Assembly: GCA_022570795.1 (NCBI GenBank)
Contig: JAKUDP010000013.1
Location: 744,001-808,000 of the forward strand
DNA length: 64,000 nucleotides
Source: Sphaerulina vaccinii
Taxonomy: Eukaryota > Ascomycota > Dothideomycetes > Mycosphaerellales > Mycosphaerellaceae
Direction: 5' to 3'
In this document: positions 9,692 through 20,726 of the stretch, piece by piece
How the letters are laid out: each line of letters opens with the position of its first letter
Position numbering within the stretch: the first letter of the stretch is position 1
Made by a program: the position numbers and the translations under genes
The notes under the pieces: model-generated
What the model was told of the DNA's origin: nothing
Databases searched by the model: none
The model's input: the letters and a program-made list of their open reading frames with translations, nothing else

Positions 9692-10782
9692 ATGGCAGAC
9701 AAGATCAAGGAGACAGCGAAGCAGGAAATCTCAGCGACAGCCAAGCAAGCAAGCGATGCTGCCAAATCTGGAGCATATCTCTACCCGCTCAAGGTCAGTC
9801 AAGTATCTCAGAGATCAAATTCGACAGTACCACGATATGTCTGGAGATCTGGCAGCTTGGAGCTTGGTAGTTCAAAGAGACATGCTAAAGATTTGACAGG
9901 GCATCTTCTACTTCTGGTCGCACAGCGCACTATGGAAGCCATTTTTGAAGCGTCTCGTACCAACAATGGGTCTCGGAGCCGCTGTCACCACCGCCATGTT
10001 CTTCTTCACATACCTTCCACAGCTTGGTGTCCTCTTCTTCACCTCCGGCCCATTGGCAGTCTTTTCGACTGTGATCCTGGTTCTGTCAGAATCCAGCACC
10101 CTCACCATGGTCCTGGCTAAGACGCTTCTCATCGATGAGGCTCTGATCGACACATTCGATGGAACTCTGGTCGCTAAGGGACATACCGGTCTGGTCGAGA
10201 ACCAACGTCAAGTTAAGAGCTCTTCGGTTGGCGACTCGATCCAGAGACTCGGAAAGTTGGCTACCAAACCATTCCAGAAGTTCACGCCAGCTGCGTTGGT
10301 TGTAAGTTCAATCAAACCTCTCCAAATTTCCTCTTCAACTGGGCAAGTCAAGCTCTGCAGTGCCACAAACGAGTTGGGACAGATCAACGGAGATACTTGC
10401 TCTGCGAGGTGACACACTACTGACAGTTCTCCAGCGCTACCTTATCTCACTGCCTCTAAACTTCATTCCGGTAGTCGGCACAGTGATCTTCGTTCTTCTC
10501 CAAGCTCGCAACCGCGGTCCAGCTACTCATGCTCGCTACTTCCAGCTCAAAGGCATGAATGCTTCGCAGAAGGAGCGCTACGTCGAAGAGCGTAAGGGCT
10601 CTTACACTGCATTTGGTGTCCCAGCTGTCGTTCTTGAGATGGTTCCTCTGGCTGGCATCTTGTTTGCGTTCACCAACACTTGCGGAGCCGCGCTAATGGC
10701 GGCGGATTTCGAGCAACACGGAGACACTAGCCCAGAGTTGAGACAGAAGGTCCAGGCTGGTAGCTCCAAGAAGGCCGCTTAG
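9692..10782 (+). CDS. EI24-family membrane protein (Rrt8/Lds-like)
   Basis: Predicted exons 9692-9793, 9900-10301 and 10435-10782 (introns of 106 and 133 bp) join in frame to 283 residues. The protein has a charged, Lys/Ala-rich N-terminus, then GIFYFWSHSALWKPFLKRL, a long hydrophobic pair (LGAAVTTAMFFFTYLPQLGV and SGPLAVFSTVILVLSE), a cytosolic segment, RYLISLPLNFIPVVGTVIFV with the NFIPVVGT motif typical of EI24-type proteins, and a final hydrophobic segment around VVLEMVPLAGILFAFTNTCG. Yeast relatives (Rrt8, Lds1, Lds2) sit on lipid droplets and the spore wall. That localisation is family knowledge, not visible here. This gene looks intact although both flanks are decayed. Confidence 0.8.
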
Positions 10783-10889
10783 AGTAGCCAGATCCCCAAG
10801 ATTCGAGACAGACCGAGCCAGCGGGCCTCCAGACAGGTTGCAGAAAAGATTCGAACAGTTTTCAGAGAAGCTTACACAACACTATCAAC

Positions 10890-11039
10890 TCAGCTGCTCA
10901 GAACATGCTCAATCACCTTCGCAGTCCTCTCCACGATCAAGTCGATGTCCTCCTCCGTGCAATTGCACGCTGGTGCAAGCATAATCATTGGAGTGAGACG
11001 ATATGCGGATGATAGTATGCCGCTCCGTGGCTTGTATAC
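10890..11039 (-). pseudogene. C-terminal remnant of a class III aminotransferase
   Basis: On the minus strand the frame ends RLTPMIMLAPACNCTEEDID, LIVERTAKVIEHVLSS, stop. The pattern 'h-M-L-A-P-x-x-x-x-T-E-E-(D/E)-I-(D/E)-x-(I/L)-V-x-R-(T/A)' is the usual end of class III aminotransferases. Upstream residues (YKPRSGILSSAY) are eroded. It is in the opposite orientation to, and would complement, the truncated aminotransferase at 3.4-4.4 kb. Confidence 0.55.
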
Positions 11040-11164
11040 ACTACATATGTATGCCACTGTAGCCCTCTGCTTTGTGCTATGACGCTAGTGCATACTTACT
11101 CGAGACTCAAGCAACTCTCTGAAACTCTGCAGACCGGCATGTAGGTCCACTCATCCTGGCCTGC

Positions 11165-14100
11165 CTATGTCAAATGCTTGATATTCTCCTCCAGCTGACT
11201 TAGCAATTCGTTGAACTCGGCGTGCTCACCACGATCGACCATGCCCTGCAGGTCCGCTACCATACGCCCAATGACATTATTATTCGCAACCAAATCACGC
11301 AATACAGGCACCGCCTCCACGTGCGCCTGGATACGAGCCCAGTGCTCAGCTAATGCTTCTGTCGAATCAGATCGGGACCGATGACCAGTCACGGCAGCCA
11401 GGAGATTGCCCAAAATGTTGCGACCTGGTGAAACCTGCTCACGATGCGAAGGTGAGGTACTCATGGCATTGCCATCTGGGGTTGTCATAGTGCGGCGAAG
11501 GTTCGTTGTGCTGCCGTTGAAGATCGTGCCCAGACGATTTGCAGACCTAGCAAAACGGCCGCCTCCAGCAGTTGCGCGAGGATCAGTTCGTCCACTGCCA
11601 CGACGTAAGGAGCCAATGCCACTGCGGAGCGTGTTTGTCAATCGGGTACGACGGCTGGGCTGCCGAACAGGATTGCTGCTGGTGATCGACTCCGGAATGG
11701 ACGCCAGTCGTTCGTCCTCCGAAGAAGGAATGTCGGAGACATCGCCTCGTGGTCCGTGAAGCGGCCGCCGACGTCTCATACCCTCATGGTCACGAGGCGC
11801 TCGTGGTCGCTGTGCAGCGGAATCTTGACGATGATTCACCTCGGAAGTAGTCGTTGCAGACCCAGCAGATGTGAGTTTGCTGGCACTTTCTTGTGCGGCC
11901 AGCGTGTTGTCATGACTGGTCAGAGACCGCTCATCACGCTCGATGGACTCTGGCTCCTGTATCACAGGAACGCGTAGAGCGTTGCCGAGGGCACGCACAT
12001 GAGCATCAAGCATGATAGTATCTGTTGATCGAGGTCGCACCATTTGATCGATGCCACCAGTTTGCTGTGTCTCCGGGATTTCCGGCGATGGTGTCAACAT
12101 TCTCGTGTCGAGTTGTAGCATCTCTAAGATGCCACTATGCCGCTGTGTGTCTGGCAGATCGGGCGATGGTGTTAGCATTCTTGTGTCTTCATCGAATGAC
12201 CACTCATTCTCTGATGACGCTAGCACTTCGCCAGTTGAATTCCAGTATGGCTTCTTCTTGGCATCGTCGTCTGATGATGCTAGCACTTCGCCAGTTGACT
12301 TCCAGTATGGCTTCTTCTTGGCATCGTCGTCCCACTTCTCAGAGGATGACGAAGATGGCGAAGGACCAACGCTTCCCGATGTATTCTTACCAGGAAAGGC
12401 CTCCTCAGCGCTGTGGAAGCTTGAAGGTCGATCGCCCATCGAGCCGCCTGACAATGGTCGAGCTCCTGTGTTGCCGTATGACCCAATGGATTCGAGCTGC
12501 TCTTCGACGAAAGCCTCGAGCTCGGCAGTCCGGAGATCTCTCTTCTCCTTGCCTGCGGCGACGGCAGCGTCGTGCTCCGCCTTCTCCTTCTCAAATTCCC
12601 GATGGTCCTGCTGGAACTTGGCGAAATAACGTCGTGCCTCTTCCGCTTTCCTAGCCTTCTTCTCTGCAAGCTCCCTCTTCATCTCCCGCCATTTCTCGAG
12701 GAGCATCTTCTCGGCTTCAGTCAGAGGTTCGCTAGTGTCCATACGGTCCTGTTCAGGTACCGTTGACATCTGCTGTTGAGATGCTGGATTATCGTGACCA
12801 GCATCAGCCTCAAGGCCGCGTCGCAGCTGCTCCTCGTTGAACTCCTCCTCTGATCGAAGCTTCGTGCGCTCCAGGTCGGCTTGATTGGATTCGGCGAGCG
12901 CAGCTTGCATCATAAGATCCTCATTTTGCTGAAGCTCGGCGACCTCACGCTCCTTGCGCTGTATGGACTCCTTCGCTGTGCGTGTCATCAGGCTGCCACG
13001 AAATATGATCTGCTGTGCCATTTTCTCAGCATGCTTCTGCTCCGCGATCTTCTTCTCAGCTGCGACGCGCCTGTTGTTCTCTTCGATCACCTTCGAATGC
13101 TGCTCCTGCTCTTCATCATACTCCTTGATATGCTGCGCTGCATTGAGACGGAACGCTTTACTCTCTTCGAAACGGTGGTATGCCTCCAATTCCTCTATGA
13201 GCCGCACAAGCACTCTATTTGCCATGTGCGGTAACTCGTGGAGGATAGCGCCCGCTATGGCCAGACCACCTTCCGCCTCGAGACGCTCGCGGTTGCCAGC
13301 CTGGAACTCCTGCACGAAAGGTGCCAGGCCTTCCTGGATGGGCGCCCATGAGAAGGCATCGTCATCGGGGAGTTCGTCGGCGACGAAATTGCCGAGTACC
13401 GTCGCACGGTTGACAGAAGGAGCCATATTGGCAAATAGTTGTTGAAGCGTGCCATTGCTTTCGAGCGGCGTGCCGAGGGCAACTGCGAGAAATTCGATGA
13501 CCAGATTTTGTATAGCAGTATGCAACGGCACCGCGGTGGGAGGTAAGTCGATGCCCCGGAGGATATAGGTGAGCGTGCCGATAATATGCTTGCCGAGGGT
13601 ATCGAGGCGTGCGTAAGCGTTCGTGTCGTTCGAGACGCGCTGGTTGCAGCGGTTGGACAGGTCGAGCGGCGTCAGTGGGACGCTGAGAACCAGGTACACG
13701 TCGCGGTTGTACTTGCGCTGTGAGGTGGCACGTCAGTGGAGTTAGTCAGCAAGCATCAGTCTGGACTCACGTCGATTTCTGCCGCCGGGACATTCGGGAC
13801 ACGTTGATCATCATTTGTGACCACCCACTCTGACAGCTGTTGTTGTGCGTCGACCTCGCCTTGCTCATCAGGCATTGGTCGAGCCGCTTCGATGTAATGA
13901 CCATACTCGAGTTCCGGACCAAGGTGCACAATCACAGCCTTCGCAATGTATGCATGCTTCAGACCTGGCAGCGTGTATGCCGAATCAGGAATTCTCACCT
14001 TGTACCGGCACTTTGGCGTCTTGGTTGAGCCGTCTGCTCTCATGCTCTGGCGCAGGAAGTCGAAACGCAGCAAGCGAGTCACCACCTCCTGCGGCTGCTG

Positions 14101-15708
14101 TGTTGTCGTCGGGAGCAGCGTGGTGGTCTCCATGTGGTACGTTTCCGCCGCACTGTGCTGTGGGCACACCCGATTGTCGCATTTCTTCTCAATTATTGTG
14201 GGTGTCATCGCCTGGCGGGTGCTTCGTGCTGACACGTCTGTGTCGTCGTCGTGGTCCAGAAATACAGAGTGAGTAATATGGAAGCGGGCTTCGTTTTCTG
14301 AGTTGTTAGTCGGATGTCCGCATGTGAGGCACTCCCACTGTTTACTGCGTTAGCTGACTTCTTCTTATGGACAGGTTTAGCTTACCGTGGTGATGACCTG
14401 GACTTCCTGTTGCGCCAACAAGTCTGGCAGCTGCGGTCGCAACAGAGTCGTGTAGAATTGTTCGGCATCATCCTGACGGCCAGTGGTAAATGGCTGTCTC
14501 TCGACGATATCTTCTGGGTTGCGAAGCGCTCCAGCTTTGAACGTCTGGAGATTGTGCGTGTTGAGCCACTTCCAAATGTCCCGGAGCACTTTCTTACAGG
14601 ACTCCATGTCATGGCCTAAGACATGCTCCATGTGGGTTGCGAACATACCACCGATCTCGGATTGCTGCGCCAGAGTCACTGCGCCTATGCTCTTCAGCGA
14701 GCGAACCACCTGCGGGCTGTCCAGCATCATCTGAACCGTTGCGTTGATGTAACAGCCGGCTCCAGGATTCCAGAAACCAGATTCGCTGACTGCGTTGAGA
14801 CGTGCCTCCGCACCTGGGAAGAACCCACCACGACCACCACTACCACCTCCGCCACCACCAGCAACGCGATTATCCGGGCTATATCCAAAACCACTCATGA
14901 AGCCACCGGCTTCATCAACGTAGTCTTGGACCTTACTCGCCAGTCGCTCAACTTCTGCCGGAACGTGAATGCCCACTGGCACAGCGATGTTGACCAGCGA
15001 GAACCAACTCTTGAGGCCGTGTGCGACGAGTACACGAACCATCTCATCGTCGCCTTCCACAACATCGCTGATCTGGTCAACGGCTAGGTCGGCAAAAACT
15101 CGCACGATGTTCTGGATATAAACGAATGCACCAGACTGTGACAGCTTGCTTCCGTGCGCTGATCCAACGTGCACCAGAGCTCTTGCTGCCTCGACGATGG
15201 CCATCACGTCCCCCGCCATGGCTTGCACGTTGACCATGTTGACCGAGCGGAGGAAGACTAGTTGATCCCGCGCCAACTCGAAAGCACTGCTGCTGCCTGG
15301 CCGCTCGAGTGTATTGATGAAATCAAGCATGTCGGCTGGACTAATCGTCTCGCTCGCCTTGATCTGCTTGTTCAAGAGCGCACACTGTTGCATATATTCG
15401 TTGGCGTCTTGGACGTCATCGAGATCCCACTGGCTGAATCGGCCACTTGGTTCGATCTGGTTCTGCTTGTCAGTCCACCAGTCCTCATTGTTGCGATCAC
15501 GCAAAGTGATGCTTACCTCGCCACCATTGCTATCGCCAGGATGGCCCTCATCACGATCTGGAGGAGCAGAAGGCTTCTCTTGTGCCTTGGCGGCGGCATC
15601 ATTGTCGTGCGTCCAAAGGTTGAGCTTAGAAAGCTTCTTGACAAGTGTGTTCTGCTTCTTTCCCTTCTTCTGACCAGCTGGGTCAAACTGCTCGAACGCT
15701 GACCTCAT
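11165..15708 (-). CDS. ubiquitin-specific protease (USP/UCH family) with long coiled-coil tail
   Basis: Predicted exons 15708-14386, 14337-13771 and 13717-11165 join to 1480 residues. Cys box: NPGAGCYINATVQMML with catalytic C319 and oxyanion Asn; QQD-type box: GRQDDAEQFYTTLL; His box: ELEYGHYIEAARP with H588, followed by WVVTNDDQRV. A CLTCGH ... CDNRVCPQH zinc-ribbon pair lies in the palm region after the first intron. These are the diagnostic blocks of cysteine-type deubiquitinases, so it should cleave ubiquitin from substrates. The ~300-residue N-terminus and the ~800-residue C-terminus are unusual additions. The tail holds Glu/Lys/Gln-rich coiled coil (EEQEQHSKVIEENNRRVAAE region), a 20-residue tandem repeat (12211-12330) and a second degenerate DTRMLTPSP repeat, then an Arg/Ser-rich segment. 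Introns are 48 and 53 bp. Confidence 0.85.
12211..12330 (-). repeat. 60-bp in-frame tandem repeat (two copies) in the USP gene
   Basis: The 60-bp unit encoding DDDAKKKPYW(K/N)STGEVLAS is present twice head to tail with only a few differences. The motif DTRMLTPSP(D/E) also occurs twice just downstream in the protein. Both are in the predicted disordered tail. Confidence 0.9.
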
Positions 15709-16826
15709 GACTGCGATTGTTGCTACTAGCTACTACGCTTCTCTGCTCGTTGGTTCAAAAGTTGTCGGCGCCCTGTGTGGTAGTCAAGTGGCTTGGTCGC
15801 AAGCTTCAACGGAGAGAGAAGAGACAAGAAGATAGCTGTTGTTGGCTATGTCGCTGAATTGGACCTTGGTTTGGCGATGATGGGGATGATTGATTCACGA
15901 GTAGACTCCAAGCACAAAGAAGGTCACTTTCGAACAGTGAAGAACGCCAAAGATTGAATGGAACTTTGAAAGCAAGACGTGTTCTGACGTACAGTGAGGC
16001 AAGTAGCAGACCGTTGCAGCTTAGCACTATGCTCGTTTGCAGGAGATAGAACTTCCTTTCTGCTACAAGGTCTGCTGCGCGCCGCATGCATTGCATTGGC
16101 TCCGGCGACCTGCATCTTTACCATATCCCAAAGCTGCGGGTTCGTTGTTTGTTGCTGGGCATATGTCAAGCACATTCACACCAGCTGTCAGTCAACAGGA
16201 AGAAGTTCCACTTGTTCGTAGTACGAGGAATAGTTGCGAAGATCGGTCATATGTGAGCAGAAGAATAGGAATATCAGAACGAGGCTTGAAGCCTCAGATG
16301 AGTGGATGTGTAACCATACTTATTAGCGTCAAGCGGGAGGACACAGCAAGGATGCACGGATACTAACATGTGCCACCATGTTTTCGGATCGTCAGGCTAT
16401 CGGATTATTGTCGACTAGGTTTTCTGCCTTGGATACCAAAAGCTCACATAGCCTGCCTATTGCTTAGAAAGACCAGAGAAACTTCTTCAGTGCAGAGGAA
16501 TTGATAAGGTCTCTATCTGAGCTACCGAGAGCGTCTTGTATATCCAGCAAAACAAACGACACAAACGACCTATTCATTTCCTCCTGCACAAACGCTTATC
16601 CCCTATTTCCTAGCTATACTAACCTTCTACTCCCTGTTCAGAGGCTGGCCGCCCTCGGCTAGAGCTGAGCCTTGTAACTGGGTAGTGTCCTGCGGTAAAC
16701 GAAGTGGTCGTCCTGGGAGGACGCGGGCATTGTCTGCACGTGGTAGGTGCAGAAGTACCTTACTTTATCCGATACACCTTCAGCGACACTTCGTAGACAT
16801 GAACAATACACACCGAGTTCTCAAGC
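15709..16826. other. intergenic region upstream of the USP gene
   Basis: No supported gene. Around 16490-16780 the sequence is C/A-rich with short repeated motifs (acaaacgacacaaacgacc) and could be worn mobile-element DNA, but I see no terminal repeats to define it. Confidence 0.4.
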
Positions 16827-16957
16827 CTACAGAGTCTCGAATGCATACGGGGAACGCAGCTGCGTTTTCACACCTTGGATACACCAATCACATAACTACC
16901 AGAGTTCAGGTTGGCACAGACAAATGGAGTTCCCCGAATGCATTTGAGACTCTGTAG
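16827..16957. repeat. 131-bp element with 29-bp inverted terminal arms (hairpin/MITE-like)
   Basis: The left arm 16827-16855 (ctacagagtctcgaatgcat...) is the reverse complement of the right arm 16929-16957 with 27 of 29 positions matching. The arms enclose a 73-bp unique loop. Transcription would give a long stable hairpin. It may be a foldback/MITE remnant; no obvious target-site duplication is visible. Confidence 0.75.
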
Positions 16958-17017
16958 GTGGCCTTCCGCAGCACCTTGCGCAACAGACGTTTGGATAGCC
17001 CAATCCGAAAGCCCAGA

Positions 17018-18858
17018 CTAGTCACCCTTCTTGCTTCCCTCGTGTCCTAGTCCAACACCTGCGTTGTACGATATTTGCTCGATTGGAGCAGATATACCGC
17101 TTCCAGAACCCAGCCCTTGTCCCTCTTTCCAACCTGCTTTCTGCAACATGGCCGTGCCCTTGCCGTACGAAGGCTCTACTGGTGCAGGCTTACCCACTGG
17201 TCCTCCCTTCTTCACGTCCTTCAGCGACACTTTCAGTTTCTCTGACGTGCCAGACTTTGCTTCCTGCTCACGTCGCTCTTTCGCACGATCTCTCATGACC
17301 TTAGGCTTCTCTGGTGCAGCCACTCGGACCTGCACTGTCTGATCTGGAGTAATCCCGGCCCACTCGACGATCTTCTGCAAGCCTTTCTGGCACTTGCTCT
17401 CATCTAGCAGATTGGCAGCGTGCAGCTTACTGTCCAGGACGTGCATCGCGACAGTAACACGTTCCGGAATTTCTGTACCACAAAGCAGGCAGACTTTGCG
17501 CTGTTTGCCACCTTTCTCGCCCTCGAACACATAGCTTTGCTGTGGATACTCTTCTGGAACAGCGTCAGGTTCGGGTGTCGCAGTACGTTCTTCGGGAGCG
17601 TCGCCACGCAGCTCGGCCTGCTTCTTGGTCCACTGGTCCACTATCCCGTTGGTCTTCGAGCTTCCGAGCTTGGTTTTCTTTGTTGAAGAGCAGCTGTTGT
17701 TGTCAAGTGTGCCGTTGGCCGTGGAGTCCTTGACGCGCTTCTTGCCCTTCTTCGCTTTCTCTTCGTCGAAAAGACTCTCTGGACGGATAGGCGGCTGTGC
17801 ATTGACGTCCAACACTGACGCGTAGTATCGCGGATCGTGATATCGGTGGAAGGTGCCATCCTTGAACTGAAACATGTGCCTGCTGTCGACAGAATCTTGA
17901 CCATGAACGACTGCTGGAAACACACCCATATGTGGATAGCCAACATCGATTCTTTTCGAAGATATGGTACACTTGTCACCAAGAGAGTCGGCCTTCGCAA
18001 GTGCTGCTCGCGCGTCTGCGACGGAGTGATATTCGGCGAACCCATATGTCAAGCCCTTTTCCGTGTCGCGGTCACGAATCACGAAGACGCGCTTAAGACT
18101 GTTGAGACAGGCGCCCGACGAAGTCGATTTCACAGCTGGTAGCATTGCTGCTAATTGTGCTAGTCCCGCAGCGCCAGCTCCAGGAAAAAGGCTGCTAGGA
18201 AGAGGTGCTTGTGCTGAGGCAGTATCCTGCTCAATGTAAAGCTTTTCAAGTCCTTTACTGAGTAGTGCTTCAGAGGTATTGGCTTTCAACCCGCGAATAA
18301 GAAGGAAGGGCAGTTCATCTCCAGTTGCAGAGACGTCGTTATCGCCATTGTTGGCTGGTGGCGCTACCGATTCATCATAGACTGTCTCGTCATAGTCTGG
18401 ATACCTCGGATCGTACTGCTGTGGCCGAGAGTAGTCCTGCGGATAGTACCCGCTAGAGCTACTGTACTGAGCATTATATCTGTCGTCCTGGGATCCACAT
18501 TAGGCTATTGGTTCATGATTGAGAGAAGACGTTCAGGTGTTTACGGTGCGAGAAGGATAATAGCTTCTGGGGCCTTTGGCACTTTCTGGCTGATCTGGAT
18601 CGCGATATGGCCTGCGCGCAGATGCACGCGGCGGGGATCGCGACCTGCTTCGTGGTGGTGGACGGGTTTCAATGCTATTCTGGCGTTTGGCAGCACCGCG
18701 AATGCTGAAGCCAGTTTCGGTGTCATCGCGCTTATCATCACGAGTCGGAGCTGAATCTTGAACACATGGTGAAGTCAGCGAGCTGCCTTTCACTGAATGT
18801 GGTGTTTCCTGATGTTGATCGCAAAGATACCATAGTCGCGAGATCGGTGCGTGTCCAT
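17018..18858 (-). CDS. RRM, C2H2 and G-patch RNA-binding protein (RBM5/RBM10-like splicing factor)
   Basis: Predicted exons 18858-18831, 18756-18545 and 18487-17018 (introns of 74 and 57 bp) give 569 residues. The N-terminus (MDTHRSRDYDSAPTRDDK) leads into an RS-type stretch (PPPRSRSRSPPRASARRP). An RRM follows, with RNP2 FLLIRGL and RNP1-like LTYGFAEY, separated by a long loop. A basic region, a C2H2-type finger (CLLCGTEIP...HVLDSKLHAANL) and a terminal G-patch (KGTAMLQKAGWKEGQGLGSG) complete it. This domain order is that of RBM5/RBM10-type spliceosome-associated proteins, so a nuclear role in pre-mRNA splicing is likely. The 28-nt first exon is short, but the splice sites and the frame agree. 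Confidence 0.85.
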
Positions 18859-19274
18859 GATGGCGGCCGTCAGCGCGGTGGCGTGTGATGTAGCATGTAC
18901 TGAATAACACTGGCTTGTAAGGTGATGCTCAGGTAATGAGTCAACGCGCAAGATGTTGGGTTGGTGGCTTGATGGGTGTGATATTGATGCGCGAAGGAGA
19001 GGTGAGATCTCCACCTTGAAAAGAGGCGTGCCAAGAGCTCGGTTTCGGATTCCGACAACACTTGATATTTCCAACTCGCGAAGACGAGCAGGGAGATGAG
19101 CAAAATTGACAACACAGCTTGTAACAACTCAAAGAGCGACTTGATACTATACTGGCTGTCTGTGATTGATGTCTGCTTGCCTGGTGAATGGGCGATCTAC
19201 GTACCACTTTGCGAAATATGACAGGAGTTCACCAACGAGAGCCCAATCTCCACTCACCGCCTGGGCCATGACAG
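18859..19274. other. intergenic region left of the transposon
   Basis: No gene or repeat supported. It is the upstream region of the RRM/G-patch gene and ends at the transposon's TA target site. Confidence 0.5.
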
Positions 19275-19276
19275 TA

Positions 19277-19310
19277 CAGTGCTGCTAGCCGAAGTGGAAC
19301 AGGTCTGTGC
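19277..19310. repeat. left terminal inverted repeat of the Tc1/mariner element
   Basis: 34 bp, perfect reverse complement of the right end; preceded by the TA target duplicate. Confidence 0.95.
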
Positions 19311-19383
19311 ACGCACTAGGCGCGGGCCGGATACGGACTAGCCGAGAATGGTAGCAAATAACCAAGCTTGATTAGAGACTCTA

Positions 19384-20472
19384 TTAATATTTAGTTGGCC
19401 AACCTAAATTTCTAATTACAGCCTCGGCACGCTTCCGCATAGACCCCATTATGTTTTTCAACACGTAATCTGGTAGCTCCCGCCATAACCGCTCTACTTC
19501 CCGATCGAGCTGATTAAGCGACTCAATCCAGTGCATCCGATGTAGCTTATTTTTAATCCAGGCCCAAACATGCTCGATTGGGTTTAGATCCGGCGAGTGG
19601 CTCGGCAGCGCAAGCCATCTAAACCCAATCCGGTCGAGTTCCCGCTTTGTTGTCTTCGCTTTTTGCCAAGGCGCATTGTCTAATAGGAGGACCGGATTAA
19701 TACCCCGCATATTAAGCTCAAGCTTATAGCGGGCCAGAGCGGGTATCATCCGGATCCGGAAGTTCTCCGCCGTATAGTTGCCCTATTCGGACGTGTTCCA
19801 CTTGAAAAACGGGCCCAATCCGTGCCAAGTGCACACTCCGGTCCAATGACTCGTCTGGTAGCCTGAGGCTATATCGTCCTGAATCAGGGTTTCCGGATCA
19901 CCCCGCTCCCCAATCCAGCGAGTAACATCACGCGGTCCGGTTCTTCCTGCTCCAACGCGGAAAGCCGTTTGGTCTAGCGCGGCAATTTCGTGTAAATGCG
20001 GGTCACTCCATGTAAGTAAGCGGGCTGCCCAGTTAACGCGATTGGTCCGGATAAGCGGGGACGATTTAGGCTTTCTCATCCGCCAGAACCTGCCTAGCCC
20101 AGCCTCTTTTAGGGTCCGGTCGATAACCGCTTTTGGCTCGTAGATGCTAAGCTCGGCTGCAACTTAATGAAATGGCTTGTCTCGATTAGCCGGATTGTCT
20201 AGGCACGCGTCAATTAGGGCCTCGGCAATAGCCGGATTCAGCCTTCTAAGTAGTCGGTTCCTGCGGGGCATCTTTACTCCGGTTCGTAGTATCCGGTTAA
20301 CTAACCCGATTGGGACTGGGGTGGACCGAGCTATGTCTCTTTGGGCAAAGCCAAGCTCTTTTAGGCCGTGGACATAATGTCGCCAGCCCTCGGACCAGTG
20401 AGAGTAGGGCGGATGCTCGGGTAGAACGCTCGATTGGGACGAGTTTTGACTGGATTCGGTTGATTGAGACAT
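19384..20472 (-). pseudogene. Tc1-type DD34E transposase with two in-frame stop codons
   Basis: From the ATG at 20472 one frame is readable to the TAA at 19384 except for stops at 20164-20166 (after RDKPFH) and 19783-19785 (after FKWNTSE). The N-terminal part holds the helix-turn-helix DNA-binding region (LGFAQRDIARSTPVPIGLVN). The catalytic core shows the first Asp (AALDQTAFRVG), the second Asp (VLLLDNAPWQK) and, 34 residues later, Glu in SPDLNPIEHVW: the DD34E signature of the Tc1 branch. Both stops interrupt conserved sequence, so no functional transposase can be made without readthrough. Confidence 0.9.
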
Positions 20473-20598
20473 AGTTACTAGTCTCAAAAAGCGGGTCTGA
20501 GCCGGGCTTATGTAAATGGAGGGGTAGTTCCATCAATTTCCATCAATATTCGATGGATTACGTCACGGAGCCGGATCGAACCTCCGGGCCGCTTCCGC

Positions 20599-20632
20599 GC
20601 ACAGACCTGTTCCACTTCGGCTAGCAGCACTG
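20599..20632. repeat. right terminal inverted repeat of the Tc1/mariner element
   Basis: 34 bp, perfect reverse complement of the left end; followed by TA. Confidence 0.95.
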
Positions 20633-20665
20633 TACATATTCGATAGCAGACCATGGTTAGTCATC

Positions 20666-20726
20666 GCCCGTATAGCTCAGTGGCAGAGCGTTGCACTTGT
20701 ATATTTCAAGCTGATGCAAAGGTCGG
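20666..20726 (+). tRNA. tRNA-Thr(TGT)-like sequence with canonical intron, T-arm missing
   Basis: GCCCGTATAGCTCAGTGGCA gives the acceptor 5' strand and D-arm with a good box A. The anticodon arm reads TTGCA-CTTGTA, a 12-nt insert (tatttcaagctg) and A-TGCAA. The insert therefore lies between positions 37 and 38, the normal tRNA intron site, and the anticodon is TGT. After AGGTCGG the sequence does not form a T-arm, has no GTTCRA box B, and no 3' acceptor strand (expected ..ACGGGC) follows. It is a truncated gene or a decayed copy, 32 bp from the transposon end. Confidence 0.6.

Larger units (their letters stand above)
19277..20632 (-). mobile_element. Tc1/mariner-family DNA transposon, 1356 bp, full length but inactive
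   Basis: The element begins CAGTGCTGCTAGCCGAAGTG and ends with its exact complement. The 34-bp terminal inverted repeats (19277-19310 and 20599-20632) are perfect. It is flanked on both sides by TA (19275-19276 and 20633-20634), the target duplication of the Tc1/mariner superfamily. One transposase reading frame fills the interior on the minus strand and contains two nonsense codons, so the copy cannot move by itself. The intact termini could still be mobilised by an active relative. Confidence 0.95.

Noticed and set aside
11406..13445. Long + strand frames opposite the USP gene
   Set aside because: Antisense shadows of a gene with clear catalytic motifs.
16490..16780. Possible solo LTR
   Set aside because: No TG...CA ends, target duplication or primer-binding site could be defined.
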